43,085 bases of DNA from Thiorhodococcus mannitoliphagus (GCF_010915725.1 NZ_JAAIJR010000040.1:1-43085); one strand, 5' to 3'. Counted from the first letter of the stretch, positions 1-7,561 are shown. Notes: generated by a model not told the origin, from the letters alone. Made by a program: numbers and translations.

Positions 1-142
1 CAGAAACGGGGGGGTAAGTCACTCAACACCACCACGAGTTCTAGCGGCAACATCGGGCAGCCACAAACGGCTGCAATAGCAGAGGCGGACTAACTTAATT
101 TCTGGCTAAAACTGTCCTTGACTTGGGGTCCACCACACTCCA
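1..142. mobile_element. possible end of an insertion sequence interrupting hsdS
   Basis: HsdS similarity stops abruptly at about position 142. On the minus strand the sequence from there begins TGGAGTGTGGTGGACCCC and continues with AAGTCAAGGACAGTTTT. To me this resembles the terminal repeat of an IS3-like element, which typically starts with TG and contains a GGACCCC...GGACAG core. No transposase frame can be recognised in the remaining 140 bases, and the rest of the element would lie left of the window. This is pattern recognition only. A simple deletion or another mobile end could look the same. Confidence 0.35.
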
Positions 143-1352
143 CTTGAAGAAACCGGATTATGCCAACTTGTTCGTCTAAGGGGGGGAGGAATACCGGAAT
201 CATTCCAAGCTTGCTAGCCTTTATTCCAAGCGCAGTCGATCCGGTGGCAAGTGTTTCGAGAACAGCCTGGCAGTAAGACCCCATGATCCAGAAAAGCAAG
301 AATTCGTTCTTTAGTAATGTTTCCAATGCCCGGAACTTAACGATTCTTTGAGCCAGCGCGATATCCGTTCGATCAATTTGGGCGACCTGCCCCAATGGAG
401 CCTCCATGGTGAATAGTAGATCACCAATTTCTGGCCCCCCTCTTTCCAAGAGTTGCCTTGCAGAGTGTGGAGCTACGTATTCTTTAGAGCACTCATAATC
501 TATTTTGCCTCCGCGAACATTTTTCGCGGTCACCAAAAATTGTCCTTTGTCCACCTTTGTGGGTGTTCGACCTCTGTAATCCACTATCGGCCCAATGCAT
601 TTTGTAAGCCGCATAACCTGCCAGTGCGCCGGCACCTCCCCAATCCACTCCACCCCGGAATCCTTCATCTTCACCTTGGGATCGAGTCCCTTCGTAACGG
701 CCTGGGTGATGAGCACCTGGCGTTTCTCCTTCAGCAACTTGATGAAGCGGGTCTTCTTGGCGATGAGTGCGTCGATGCGGGCGGTTTCGCGCTCCAGCGC
801 AGCGCCGATCAGTTGTTGCTCTTGAGCGGGCGGAATAGCAATCGTAAGGTTCTTGAGTTGGTCTGCATAAATATGGACGACTGTAAATCCGCGTCCCATC
901 GTTGCTTTTTGAGCCGCAGAAATGGAGCAATCCAGCGCATAGCCCAAGAAGACAGGATCATCTATAGCCTTTGCGGGTTTCAAGACGATTAAATCACCGC
1001 CGCAGCACGCCTTATCTGTTGTCAAATTAACCGCTGACTTGCCGATTTCTTCGAGTGTTTCTCCAGATGCCGCGAATAGAACATCTCCATAATGAATCTG
1101 GGTATATTCTGTCGCAGTTTCAGAATCAACGAAGGAGTTGATTTCTCGGATAAAGTGGCTGTGTGTCGTATAGAGGTCTCCATATCTCACACAGGGTATG
1201 CCTGTTTCTTTCTCGTCCTTCTTGCTCCCGCCGTTCGCCTTCGACAACCGGCCAAGTTGAGCAATTCGGCCTAGACTCCAATGCTCTGGAATGCGTGCAA
1301 TCCATTCCGTGCCAGAATCCTTCAATGCCGGATAACGCTTGTAATGGATCAC
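90..1352 (-). CDS. hsdS: type I restriction-modification specificity subunit HsdS, C-terminally truncated
   Basis: HsdS recognises the two halves of a bipartite DNA target for a type I restriction-modification enzyme and bridges HsdM and HsdR. The protein opens with KRYPALKDSGTEWIARIPEHW, the usual HsdS N-terminus, followed by a first target-recognition domain (about 25-185). A central conserved helical linker follows (about 185-235, ERETARIDALIAKK and LLKEKRQVLITQAVTKGL). The motif then repeats (KDSGVEWIGEVPAHW) and starts the second recognition domain (about 250-400). The final helical repeat should follow DEQVGIIRFL but is replaced by about 17 unrelated residues. I chose a GTG start at 1352 because it sits behind GGAGGA and overlaps the upstream stop as GTGA. 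Length is about 420 aa. Loss of the distal helix probably impairs assembly, so this may be a pseudogene. Confidence 0.85.
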   Translation of the reverse strand: MIHYKRYPALKDSGTEWIARIPEHWSLGRIAQLGRLSKANGGSKKDEKETGIPCVRYGDLYTTHSHFIREINSFVDSETATEYTQIHYGDVLFAASGETLEEIGKSAVNLTTDKACCGGDLIVLKPAKAIDDPVFLGYALDCSISAAQKATMGRGFTVVHIYADQLKNLTIAIPPAQEQQLIGAALERETARIDALIAKKTRFIKLLKEKRQVLITQAVTKGLDPKVKMKDSGVEWIGEVPAHWQVMRLTKCIGPIVDYRGRTPTKVDKGQFLVTAKNVRGGKIDYECSKEYVAPHSARQLLERGGPEIGDLLFTMEAPLGQVAQIDRTDIALAQRIVKFRALETLLKNEFLLFWIMGSYCQAVLETLATGSTALGIKASKLGMIPVFLPPLDEQVGIIRFLQVECGGPQVKDSFSQKLS

Positions 1353-1729
1353 TCCATTCCTCCATCTTGAAACAGCCAATCCCGCTCCCTGGCCTGACAC
1401 GATAATTGTTTTGCTTTGCGCTCGATCGCCTTTGTCCCGAAGGCCGAAAAATCAATGGAACAATGCTCGGGGTAGGGATCACCATCCTCGATCACGGTGA
1501 GGCACTGGGACTCGCATTCCGCATGGGAGACGGCCATCACTCCGATGGACGAGCAGTTGGGCCGACTCTTGAATCGCTTGCAGGCCACTTCTGGCTGAAT
1601 CCGGTCACCGTTGTCCACGGACAGGCGGTGTTCATCCTTCGGGGTGGGGCGGAAGGCTTGGGACGAGACGCGGCCATCTTGCACAAAGCTGGGATGGATC
1701 TGACGCAGCAATAAAGTCTCCGGGCTCAT
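1349..1729 (-). CDS. conserved hypothetical protein (126 aa), partner of the upstream 369-aa protein
   Basis: I cannot assign a function. The start at 1729 gives MSPETLLLRQIHPSFVQDG and overlaps the stop of the upstream gene in an ATGA, so translation is probably coupled. The conserved-looking stretches are RQIHPSFVQDGRVSSQAFRP, TPKDEHRLSV near residues 28-37, and YPEHCSIDFSAF near residue 90. It is soluble, with no signal peptide or membrane segment. The charged C-terminus (KAIERKAKQLSCQARERDW) looks helical. My impression is that proteins of this kind recur beside the 369-aa type, but I cannot verify that here. Its stop overlaps the GTG of hsdS. Position inside a restriction-modification operon suggests a defence-related or accessory role, by inference only. 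Confidence 0.75.
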   Translation of the reverse strand: MSPETLLLRQIHPSFVQDGRVSSQAFRPTPKDEHRLSVDNGDRIQPEVACKRFKSRPNCSSIGVMAVSHAECESQCLTVIEDGDPYPEHCSIDFSAFGTKAIERKAKQLSCQARERDWLFQDGGME

Positions 1730-2835
1730 GCTGTGCCCTCCGACAGACCTTTCAGCAAGGCATTGAGCCTGCTCCACGCATCCTGTCCCTGCAACGACAA
1801 GAAGACCTGTTCATCCACTTGATCGGTAGGGATATGCAATGCCTGATATTGAGCGGTTCTCGCGGTCAACTCGATTTCTAGCGAGACCTCCCAGTCGCCC
1901 AGGGTCCATTCGGCTTGGACCGCGCCTTCCGCCGTGGGATACAGATAAGGAAGCGGCAGATCCGGGTCGAAATAGGTGTCGAAGTCTTGCGCCAAGGCAC
2001 GCAGGGTAGTGGGGGCAAGTGGCTCGCCCTTGCCGTCGAGCCAGCCCGCCGGCAGTGTCGCTAATTCTTCCAGGCGGGTTTCGACATCCAAGGGATCGAG
2101 CAGACTGATATGCTCGATCGACTCGAACGACTTCGGGCGGTCGGCACGATCGCGCCGGATGACGCCCTGCACTGCAACGATCTGCCCCTGGCGATAGTCT
2201 CCGAACGCCTGGAGTACGGTCTCCCGGTGCTGCTCGTCCAGCGGTGCCTTCAGCTTGGGACCGGTGCGCAGCTCCAGCTCGAAGCTCAAATCCGCCTGAT
2301 CCATCTCTGAAATTCGACCCTTCAGGATCACCTCCTCGGTCCACTCCTCGGCTTGGGAGGCTCTCAATAATCGTTCGCGAATCGCGGGGGTCAGCGCGGT
2401 CGTTTGGCCTTGCGCGCGTGTGAACTCGATAGCTTCCCCTTCGCGTAGCCCGCGACCAAAACGGTCGAAATAGCGCAGTAGCTTAGGGGGTAAGCTCGGT
2501 TGGCAGTCCTGCTCAACGCTGGCAATGGCCTCGATGATCTGGTCCTTGGCGCGCTCAAAGTAGAGAACATCCGCCGGTGGCAGCAGGCCAGAGAAGACAA
2601 ACGTCAGAATCGGAATGGTGCTTCCCTCTTCGATCCCCGAGAGATGAAACTCGAGCCCTTTTGGAAAACCTTTGGAAACACGGGATCTATCTGGATTCAA
2701 CGTCCGGTATTCGTGCTTCGCGACCTCGACCAGCATCACTTCGAGCGCGGCAAAATCCTTGAGCAGGTCAAGCGGGATCGTGTGCTCCGCGAAACGTCGG
2801 CCCAGGAGTCGGGGTTTCAGGAATGCCTCATTCAT
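1726..2835 (-). CDS. conserved hypothetical protein (369 aa) within a type I RM/Abi cassette
   Basis: I do not recognise a named family. The protein is acidic and soluble, with no signal peptide or membrane helix. The N-terminal half contains a SGIEEGSTIPILTF-like segment (about residues 66-80). The middle is beta-rich: ILKGRISEMDQADLSFELEL, then a stretch reading GQIVAVQGVIRRDRADRPKSF, which has an OB-fold or nucleic-acid-binding feel. The C-terminal part contains LPAGWLDGKGEPLAP and PLPYLYPTAEGAVQAEW (about 260-315), which reads like the conserved core. ATG at 2835 overlaps the Abi stop in an ATGA, and its own stop overlaps the next start, so the four genes abi, this one, the 126-aa gene and hsdS are translationally coupled. 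A role in defence or its regulation is inferred from context alone. Confidence 0.8.
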   Translation of the reverse strand: MNEAFLKPRLLGRRFAEHTIPLDLLKDFAALEVMLVEVAKHEYRTLNPDRSRVSKGFPKGLEFHLSGIEEGSTIPILTFVFSGLLPPADVLYFERAKDQIIEAIASVEQDCQPSLPPKLLRYFDRFGRGLREGEAIEFTRAQGQTTALTPAIRERLLRASQAEEWTEEVILKGRISEMDQADLSFELELRTGPKLKAPLDEQHRETVLQAFGDYRQGQIVAVQGVIRRDRADRPKSFESIEHISLLDPLDVETRLEELATLPAGWLDGKGEPLAPTTLRALAQDFDTYFDPDLPLPYLYPTAEGAVQAEWTLGDWEVSLEIELTARTAQYQALHIPTDQVDEQVFLSLQGQDAWSRLNALLKGLSEGTA

Positions 2836-3776
2836 GGCGTTGGCCCTTGTGTCGGGAAACGGTCATCGGAGCCATGCTCAATGGCGGTCCAAAGCGGCCT
2901 CGACAACCAGTCAGCGGGAAAGCCCATCGCGCGCGTGGCGATGCCGTGCTTGGTCAGCAATGCGAAGAGCCGTCGGTGCCAGTGATGATCCAGGGTGATG
3001 GTGTTCATCAGATGCTGGATGAAACAGCAGGTGTTGTAGATCTTGCGTTTGTCGGTCCGTGAGATCGTTTGTGCCAGCACGGGTGGCTTGCTCTGGACCA
3101 GCGGTGCCGTGATGGTCAGCTCGCGATTCCAGACCCGGCTGTGGTGGGCGCACAGATTCCGTACATAGGTCAGGTGGTGGAGGTAGGACTGGAGCACTTG
3201 TTGGTCGAGTCCGTAGGTCCGCGCGATCTTGGATCTCAGCGAGATTGGCCGCAGCAGGGCATACCAGCGCGAGAGCTGCCCCAGTGACAGCACCTCGCAG
3301 GCGGCCCAGATCGGTGGCATGTCCGGCTGCTTGGTGTACTTGCCGCGCAGATGGATGACGAACGGCTCCTGGGAGCTTTCGAACTCGCTGGCCAGGGTGG
3401 CGGATTGGCGGATCAGCTTCCGCTGCGAGTCTGCATACTGGGGATTCAGATAAGCATGCGCACCGCCATGCAGGGCGAAATGATAGGCCCACTGTGTGCG
3501 GACCGAGACCTCGATGCGCTCGATGGCATCGAGCAACAGCAGGCGCAGCTCACGATCGAAGACGTAGAGGTTCAGCACCTCCTCGAAGCGGGTGCCGGGC
3601 TTGAAGCGGTGCGGGTCGTGGCACTCCTCGAAGGGCAGCCAGTAACCGGTGAGACGGTAGTAATTGAGGTGAAGCAGATAGTGTCGGGCGGTCGCCTCGT
3701 CCGGGATCAGCATGCCCCGCGACCTCAGCACGTCCATCTGCGCGTCGACAGACTTCGGCTCCTTGTCAAACTTCAT
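2832..3776 (-). CDS. Abi_2 family (AbiD/AbiF-like) abortive infection protein with HEPN RNase motif
   Basis: Abi_2 proteins (lactococcal AbiD/AbiF relatives) abort phage infection and belong to the HEPN superfamily, many of which are RNases. The protein (314 aa from MKFDKEPKSV) has the family's opening pattern: a short helix that includes MDVLRSRGM, then HYLLHLNYYRLTGYWLPFE (about residues 32-50). Next come FKPGTRFEEVLNLYVFDRELR and AIERIEVSVRTQWAYHF (about 85-100). The HEPN signature RNLCAH lies at 206-211 and supplies the expected Arg-x4-His. I placed the start at 3776 rather than further upstream because homologues begin MKFDK and a purine-rich GGGGCGGGCGG precedes it. It is about 147 bases downstream of hsdM, with its own plausible promoter, and coupled to the following gene by ATGA. 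Confidence 0.88.
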   Translation of the reverse strand: MKFDKEPKSVDAQMDVLRSRGMLIPDEATARHYLLHLNYYRLTGYWLPFEECHDPHRFKPGTRFEEVLNLYVFDRELRLLLLDAIERIEVSVRTQWAYHFALHGGAHAYLNPQYADSQRKLIRQSATLASEFESSQEPFVIHLRGKYTKQPDMPPIWAACEVLSLGQLSRWYALLRPISLRSKIARTYGLDQQVLQSYLHHLTYVRNLCAHHSRVWNRELTITAPLVQSKPPVLAQTISRTDKRKIYNTCCFIQHLMNTITLDHHWHRRLFALLTKHGIATRAMGFPADWLSRPLWTAIEHGSDDRFPTQGPTP

Positions 3777-3856
3777 CCGCCCGCCCCAGAAACGAGAAAC
3801 CCGCCAGTTTGAGGGTATCCTTGCGGACATAGCCTTGGCGGGTGTTGTTGCAACAT

Positions 3857-3885
3857 AGGATAGATGAGCCAATGCGGCACGGCAA
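3857..3885 (-). promoter_or_regulatory. candidate sigma70 promoter for the abi-369-126-hsdS cassette
   Basis: On the minus strand a TTGCCG hexamer (3885-3880) and TATCCT (3862-3857) are separated by 17 bases, just after the hsdM stop and 81 bases before the abi start codon. This would let the Abi cassette be expressed independently of hsdM. It is a motif match only. Confidence 0.4.
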
Positions 3886-3923
3886 GGCTCGCGCCTCGGT
3901 GGGCAGCAGACGACCGGTGCCGA

Positions 3924-5942
3924 TCATTCGGTGACCTCCCCGAGTAGCGCCGCGATCTCGGCCTCGACCTGCTTCAGCTCGGCATCGATTGCTTCCAGCG
4001 GACGCGGCGGCCTGTACTGGTAGAAATAGCGATTGAAGTTGATCTCGTAGCCCACGCGCCCGATCTCGCCGTCGCCTTGGTCGCGGAAGTCCTCGTCGAT
4101 GTAGGCGTCGGGAACATGCGGCAAGACCTCACGGGCGAAGTAGTCGGTGATGCGCTCGGTGAGCGGCACGTTCTCGTAGTCGGTCAATTCCGAATCCGGG
4201 ACAAGCTGGCCGTCCTTGTCCGTGACGGGCTCGCCCTCCGGGTCGCGCTCGCCGAGAGCCTTGATCAGCGCCTTGATGAAGGTCTTGCCGACCTTGCCGA
4301 TCGCGGGAGACGCGCTTGCGGCCTCGGTGGCGAAGGTTTCGGCCCAGGCGAAGGGATGGATCTGCCCGAGATGTGGGGTCAAGGCCGCTTCCCAGGCCGT
4401 CTGCTGGCTCTCGGTGAGCTTGCCCCATGCCTTTTCTTCCCTGAGCCTGTCGAGCGAATCCGCGTCGATGTGCAGCCGCATGCGCAGTGGGCGCAGCACC
4501 TTGATCCGTCGGTAGCCGAAGGTGCGGTAGTCGAGCAGACGGCTGATGCCCGCGGTCTCGGCCGCCGCATAGACTTGCGCGATCTGCCGGATCTGGTCGT
4601 CGCTGATGAGGCGGCGTTTGTTGCCTTCGTTCTTGATCGAGGTCCAGAGACCGGTGGCATCGATGAGCTGTACCCGTTCGCGTCGGTCGGCTGGCTTCTT
4701 GTTGGAGAGGATCCAGAGATAGGTGCCGATGCCGGTGCGGAAGAAGATCTCAGTGGGCAGGGCGATGATGGCCTCGACCAGATCCCGCTCCAGCAGCCAG
4801 CGGCGGATCTCGGACTCGCCGGAGCCCGCCCCGCAGTTGAACAGCGGCGAGCCTGACAGCACGATCGCCACGCGCCCGCCGCCATGCTCGGGACGCTCCA
4901 TCTTGCTGGCCAGGTGCAGCAGGAAGAGCATGGAGCCGTCGTTGATGCGCGGCAGACCAGGACCGAAGCGGCCGTCGTACCCCTTCTCCGTGTGCTCTCG
5001 CGTGACCGCCTTCTGATCCTTCTCCCATTTCTTGCCGAAGGGCGGATTGGCGAGACAGTAATGGAAGCGCTCGCCTGCAAACCGATCGTTGGAGAGCGTG
5101 CTCCCGAGCTTGATGTTCTTGGAGAGATCGCGCCCCGGATCAGTCTCCAGGGTGCGCAACAGCATGGCGGTCAGACAGACGGCGTGGGTCTCGGGCTCCA
5201 ACTCCTGTCCGTGGGGGATGAGCGCCGGCGGCACCTGGAAGCGGCTGCCGTGGTCGGCGACATGGTTCATGGCATCGGTGAGAAAGCCGCCGGTCCCGCA
5301 AGCGGGGTCGTAGAGGGTGCGGATGAGACCCGGATTCGACTCGAACAGGGCGTCGTTCGGGTCAAGCAAGAGCGTGGTCGCCAGATGCACGACATCGCGG
5401 GGCGTCATGAAGTCTTCGGCCGCCTCGTTGACGGCCGCACCGAATCGCCGGATCAGGTGCTCATAGAGATTGCTCATGACCCGGTCCGGCACGGCGTCGG
5501 GATGCAGGTCGATGGAGGCGAAATTCTTGCAGATCGTGAACAGCAACCTGGCCTTGTCCAGCCGGATGATGGTGTTGGCGAAATCGAACTGCTCGAAGAT
5601 GACGCGGGCGTTGTCCGAGAAGCGGGCGATGTAGTCCTGGAGGTTCTGGCGTGTCTTGGTCCCGCCCAGCGTCCCGAGCACATACTCCGAGGTGTTGTAG
5701 AAGGGATAGCGGGTGACCTGGCGCAGGATGAGATCCAGGTCCAAGCCGCTGTCCCGGTGTGTCAGGTAGGCATCGCGCACCTCCACGCGCGTCGGCTCGA
5801 GCACGCATTCCAACCGCCGGAGCAAGGTGAAGGGCAGGATGATCTTGCCGAAATCCGTATGCTTGAAATCACCCCACAAGTCTTCGGCGTTCTTCCAAAT
5901 GAAGTCCGCTAAGGAGGCTCCTGAGCCTGTCAACTCCGCCAT
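3924..5942 (-). CDS. hsdM: type I restriction-modification DNA methyltransferase subunit HsdM
   Basis: HsdM transfers a methyl group from S-adenosylmethionine to N6 of adenine in the type I recognition site, working as an M2S complex with HsdS. The N-terminal HsdM_N domain (about 1-160) includes ASLADFIWKNAEDLWGDFK. The Rossmann methyltransferase core follows, with motif I DPACGTGGF (212-220) and the catalytic NPPFG (299-303). GQELEPETHAVCLTAMLL and GSGESEIRRWLLERDLVEAII also match the family. The C-terminal segment (about 560-672) ends in a coiled-coil-like YRPPRPLEAIDAELKQVEAEIAALL. Start at 5942 is preceded by GGAGTGG. The length of 672 aa is usual for this larger subgroup. It lies 31 bases after the TubC-like gene. 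hsdR is not in the window, and the partner hsdS is separated by three inserted genes and truncated. Confidence 0.93.
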   Translation of the reverse strand: MAELTGSGASLADFIWKNAEDLWGDFKHTDFGKIILPFTLLRRLECVLEPTRVEVRDAYLTHRDSGLDLDLILRQVTRYPFYNTSEYVLGTLGGTKTRQNLQDYIARFSDNARVIFEQFDFANTIIRLDKARLLFTICKNFASIDLHPDAVPDRVMSNLYEHLIRRFGAAVNEAAEDFMTPRDVVHLATTLLLDPNDALFESNPGLIRTLYDPACGTGGFLTDAMNHVADHGSRFQVPPALIPHGQELEPETHAVCLTAMLLRTLETDPGRDLSKNIKLGSTLSNDRFAGERFHYCLANPPFGKKWEKDQKAVTREHTEKGYDGRFGPGLPRINDGSMLFLLHLASKMERPEHGGGRVAIVLSGSPLFNCGAGSGESEIRRWLLERDLVEAIIALPTEIFFRTGIGTYLWILSNKKPADRRERVQLIDATGLWTSIKNEGNKRRLISDDQIRQIAQVYAAAETAGISRLLDYRTFGYRRIKVLRPLRMRLHIDADSLDRLREEKAWGKLTESQQTAWEAALTPHLGQIHPFAWAETFATEAASASPAIGKVGKTFIKALIKALGERDPEGEPVTDKDGQLVPDSELTDYENVPLTERITDYFAREVLPHVPDAYIDEDFRDQGDGEIGRVGYEINFNRYFYQYRPPRPLEAIDAELKQVEAEIAALLGEVTE

Positions 5943-5973
5943 TTTCCACTCCGGTCGCACAAATAGCCCAATA

Positions 5974-6441
5974 TCATGCCTTGGGCACGCCTCTGTCGCC
6001 ATGCTCCAACACATCGATCAATCGCTCGGGGCCAAAGCGCGAGATCAGCTCTCGCCGGGCTTCTTCCAGGTCGCATCCAGGCGCGATCATGGTCAGCCAA
6101 TCATTAGGATGATCCGTTACACGGCAACGGTAGACGCGCATCGCACGGGCGGCCTGGACCTCGGCCTGCTGGCGCGGGAGGCCGCCATCGTGCTGCATGA
6201 TGGCCGCACGCTCCGCGAGGGACTCGGTCACGTCAGCCCGCTGCTCGGCGGTGAGCGACGGGATAGCGGGAGGCTGGCGATCCCGCAACAGCCCGATCAA
6301 CTCGGGCTTGTGGGTGCGGATCTCAGGCAGCCAGGCATCCACGGCGGCTCTGTCGCCCCGGTAGCGCAATGTGCCGCGCTCGGTGAGTGTCAGCTCGATC
6401 CCCTGCGCGGCCAGGTTGGCGAGGAGGGCGGCGGCGGTCAT
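5974..6441 (-). CDS. hypothetical protein with TubC_N-like N-terminus
   Basis: The 155-aa product begins with a small domain of about 50 residues (ALLANLAAQGIELTLTERGT, LRYRGDRAAVDAWLPEIRTH, KPELIGLLRD). It resembles the TubC N-terminal docking fold, which is common in uncharacterised proteins of integrative elements as well as in NRPS/PKS docking. The C-terminal half (VYRCRVTDHPNDWLTMIAPG, then DLEEARRELISRFG) is a second compact region often seen with it in mobile-element proteins, as far as I recall. No catalytic motif is visible. The ATG at 6441 overlaps the stop of the truncated integrase as ATGA, so its original upstream neighbour was probably a co-translated gene now lost. A role in the mobile element is inferred. 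Confidence 0.7.
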   Translation of the reverse strand: MTAAALLANLAAQGIELTLTERGTLRYRGDRAAVDAWLPEIRTHKPELIGLLRDRQPPAIPSLTAEQRADVTESLAERAAIMQHDGGLPRQQAEVQAARAMRVYRCRVTDHPNDWLTMIAPGCDLEEARRELISRFGPERLIDVLEHGDRGVPKA

Positions 6442-7022
6442 AGCTCACCCTCCACGGCCTGACCCATTTCGCGAGGACCGGAAAATAACTCGTCGGAACT
6501 CACAAACTCACACTCGGCGGTAGCCGCCCATGGCGTTTCTAGGGCGCCGCGCTGCTCGATTCGTCGGATAACCTGCAGTAGCTCGGGGGGGGTAACATCG
6601 GCGATAGGCTTACCCCCAATCCAGGGGAAGATGTCACGCTCCAAACGGCGGATGATCCGCGTCCCGTGGCTCGGTACCCATGTCGGCTCGAATTTGGCGT
6701 ACCACTCCCGAGCAATGACCTCGAAGCTATTGGCGGCTCGTTCCTCGCGGGCCGCAAGATTTGCCTTCCTGTGCTCGCTAGGGTTGATCCCTCGGGCCAG
6801 CAGGCGCCGTGCCTCGTCTCGCGCTGTGCGGGCCTCATTCAGACTCACCTCGGGGTAGACACCTAGGCTCAAGAGCTTTTCCAGTCGGTCGAAGCGGTAT
6901 TTGAAGCGCCACCACTTCGCGCCCGAGGTCTTCATCAGCAAGTAAAGACCGTCGCTGTCGGCCTTCTTGTAGTCCTTTGAGGCTGGCTTGAGGTTGCGAA
7001 TCTGGGTGTCAGTCAGCGGCAT
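6438..7022 (-). pseudogene. truncated tyrosine recombinase (P4-type integrase, N-terminal part only)
   Basis: P4-like integrases insert genomic islands into tRNA or tmRNA 3' ends. This frame begins MPLTDTQIRNLKPASKDYK and contains the N-terminal arm-binding DUF4102 domain (DSDGLYLLMKTSGAKWWRFK, LSLGVYPEVSLNEARTARDE). The start of the core-binding domain follows (about 95-165, FEVIAREWYAKFEPTW, GGKPIADVTPPELL). After RRIEQRGALET the sequence departs from the family and stops at 194 aa, where about 400 are expected. The whole catalytic domain with its Arg-His-Arg-Tyr residues is missing. The unrelated tail (EFVSSDELFSGPREMGQAVE) ends in an ATGA overlap with the next gene, as if it were the C-terminus of a different gene joined in frame by a deletion. 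The island is therefore probably no longer self-mobile. Confidence 0.82.
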
Positions 7023-7023
7023 G

Positions 7024-7110
7024 GGGGTAACTACCGATGGGGGTACCCCGGTTACCCCGAAAAGTTACCCCTGTCTACACGTGGATGCTCGCGGACGAGG
7101 TTACCCCTGT
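7024..7110. repeat. cluster of GTTACCCC repeats upstream of the integrase
   Basis: GTTACCCC occurs at 7051-7058, 7064-7071 and 7100-7107 on the plus strand, and inverted (GGGGTAAC) at 7024-7031, with a palindrome GGGGTACCCC at 7040-7049. The last two direct copies share the extended form GTTACCCCTGT. They lie between the integrase start codon and the ssrA terminator. That is where arm-type integrase binding sites of the attachment region, or an operator for integrase autoregulation, would be expected. The function is inferred. Confidence 0.6.
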
Positions 7111-7127
7111 GCAGACAAATCAAGACA

Positions 7128-7153
7128 ATAAAAAACCCGCACTTAGGCGGGTT
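7128..7153 (-). terminator. intrinsic terminator of ssrA
   Basis: Read on the minus strand, AACCCGC (7153-7147) pairs with GCGGGTT (7140-7134) around a 6-base loop, followed by a TTTTTATT tract. It lies about 35 bases past the tmRNA 3' end. This is a standard Rho-independent terminator and remains intact next to the integrated island. Confidence 0.85.
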
Positions 7154-7188
7154 CTGAAGTCCTTCGCGGATTGTCGCGGATGCTGTAT

Positions 7189-7545
7189 TGGTGGAGGCGG
7201 CGGGAATCGAACCCGCGTCCGCAAGTCCTCTGCCATTGGTCCTACATGCTTAGCCCGTTCTATTTTTTTTAGCCTTCCGCCGCCCGAAGGGCAGGGCGAT
7301 CAGTCAGCGATTCCGTTAGGTTTTAGCAGATCAGGTCCGGACTCCCGTCACTGCGATCCCATGTGATTTTACCCCTGGAATCCGCCGCCCATAGGCAAGA
7401 GACGGTCAGAGGCCCGCTGGGTTAAGCAGCGAGAGCGTAGTTGTCGTCGTTGGCAACTATAAGTTTGCGGATGGATTTACGAGGTAAACCGCACCTCGGC
7501 ATGCACCTCAGGTTTCGTAACCCACGTCGAAGCCATGTCGCCCCC
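7189..7545 (-). ncRNA. ssrA: transfer-messenger RNA (tmRNA)
   Basis: tmRNA rescues stalled ribosomes and tags the nascent peptide for proteolysis. The 5' end GGGGGCGACATGGCTTCGAC and the 3' end (TTCGATTCCCGCCG, then CCTCCACCA) form the tRNA-like domain. GGGGGCG pairs with CGCCTCC in the acceptor stem, and CCA is encoded. The tag reading frame (GCC AAC GAC GAC AAC TAC GCT CTC GCT GCT TAA) encodes ANDDNYALAA. Length is about 357 nt. It follows smpB in the same direction. The 3' end directly faces a truncated integrase, consistent with use of ssrA as an island attachment site. The coding copy is complete. Confidence 0.97.
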
Positions 7546-7561
7546 AGGTACTGGATTGGTC

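Noticed and set aside
3924-6014. Search for an hsdR or BREX/DISARM gene around hsdM
   Set aside because: No helicase or nuclease frame exists in the window; only hsdM and a truncated hsdS support a type I system, so a larger named defence system was not called.
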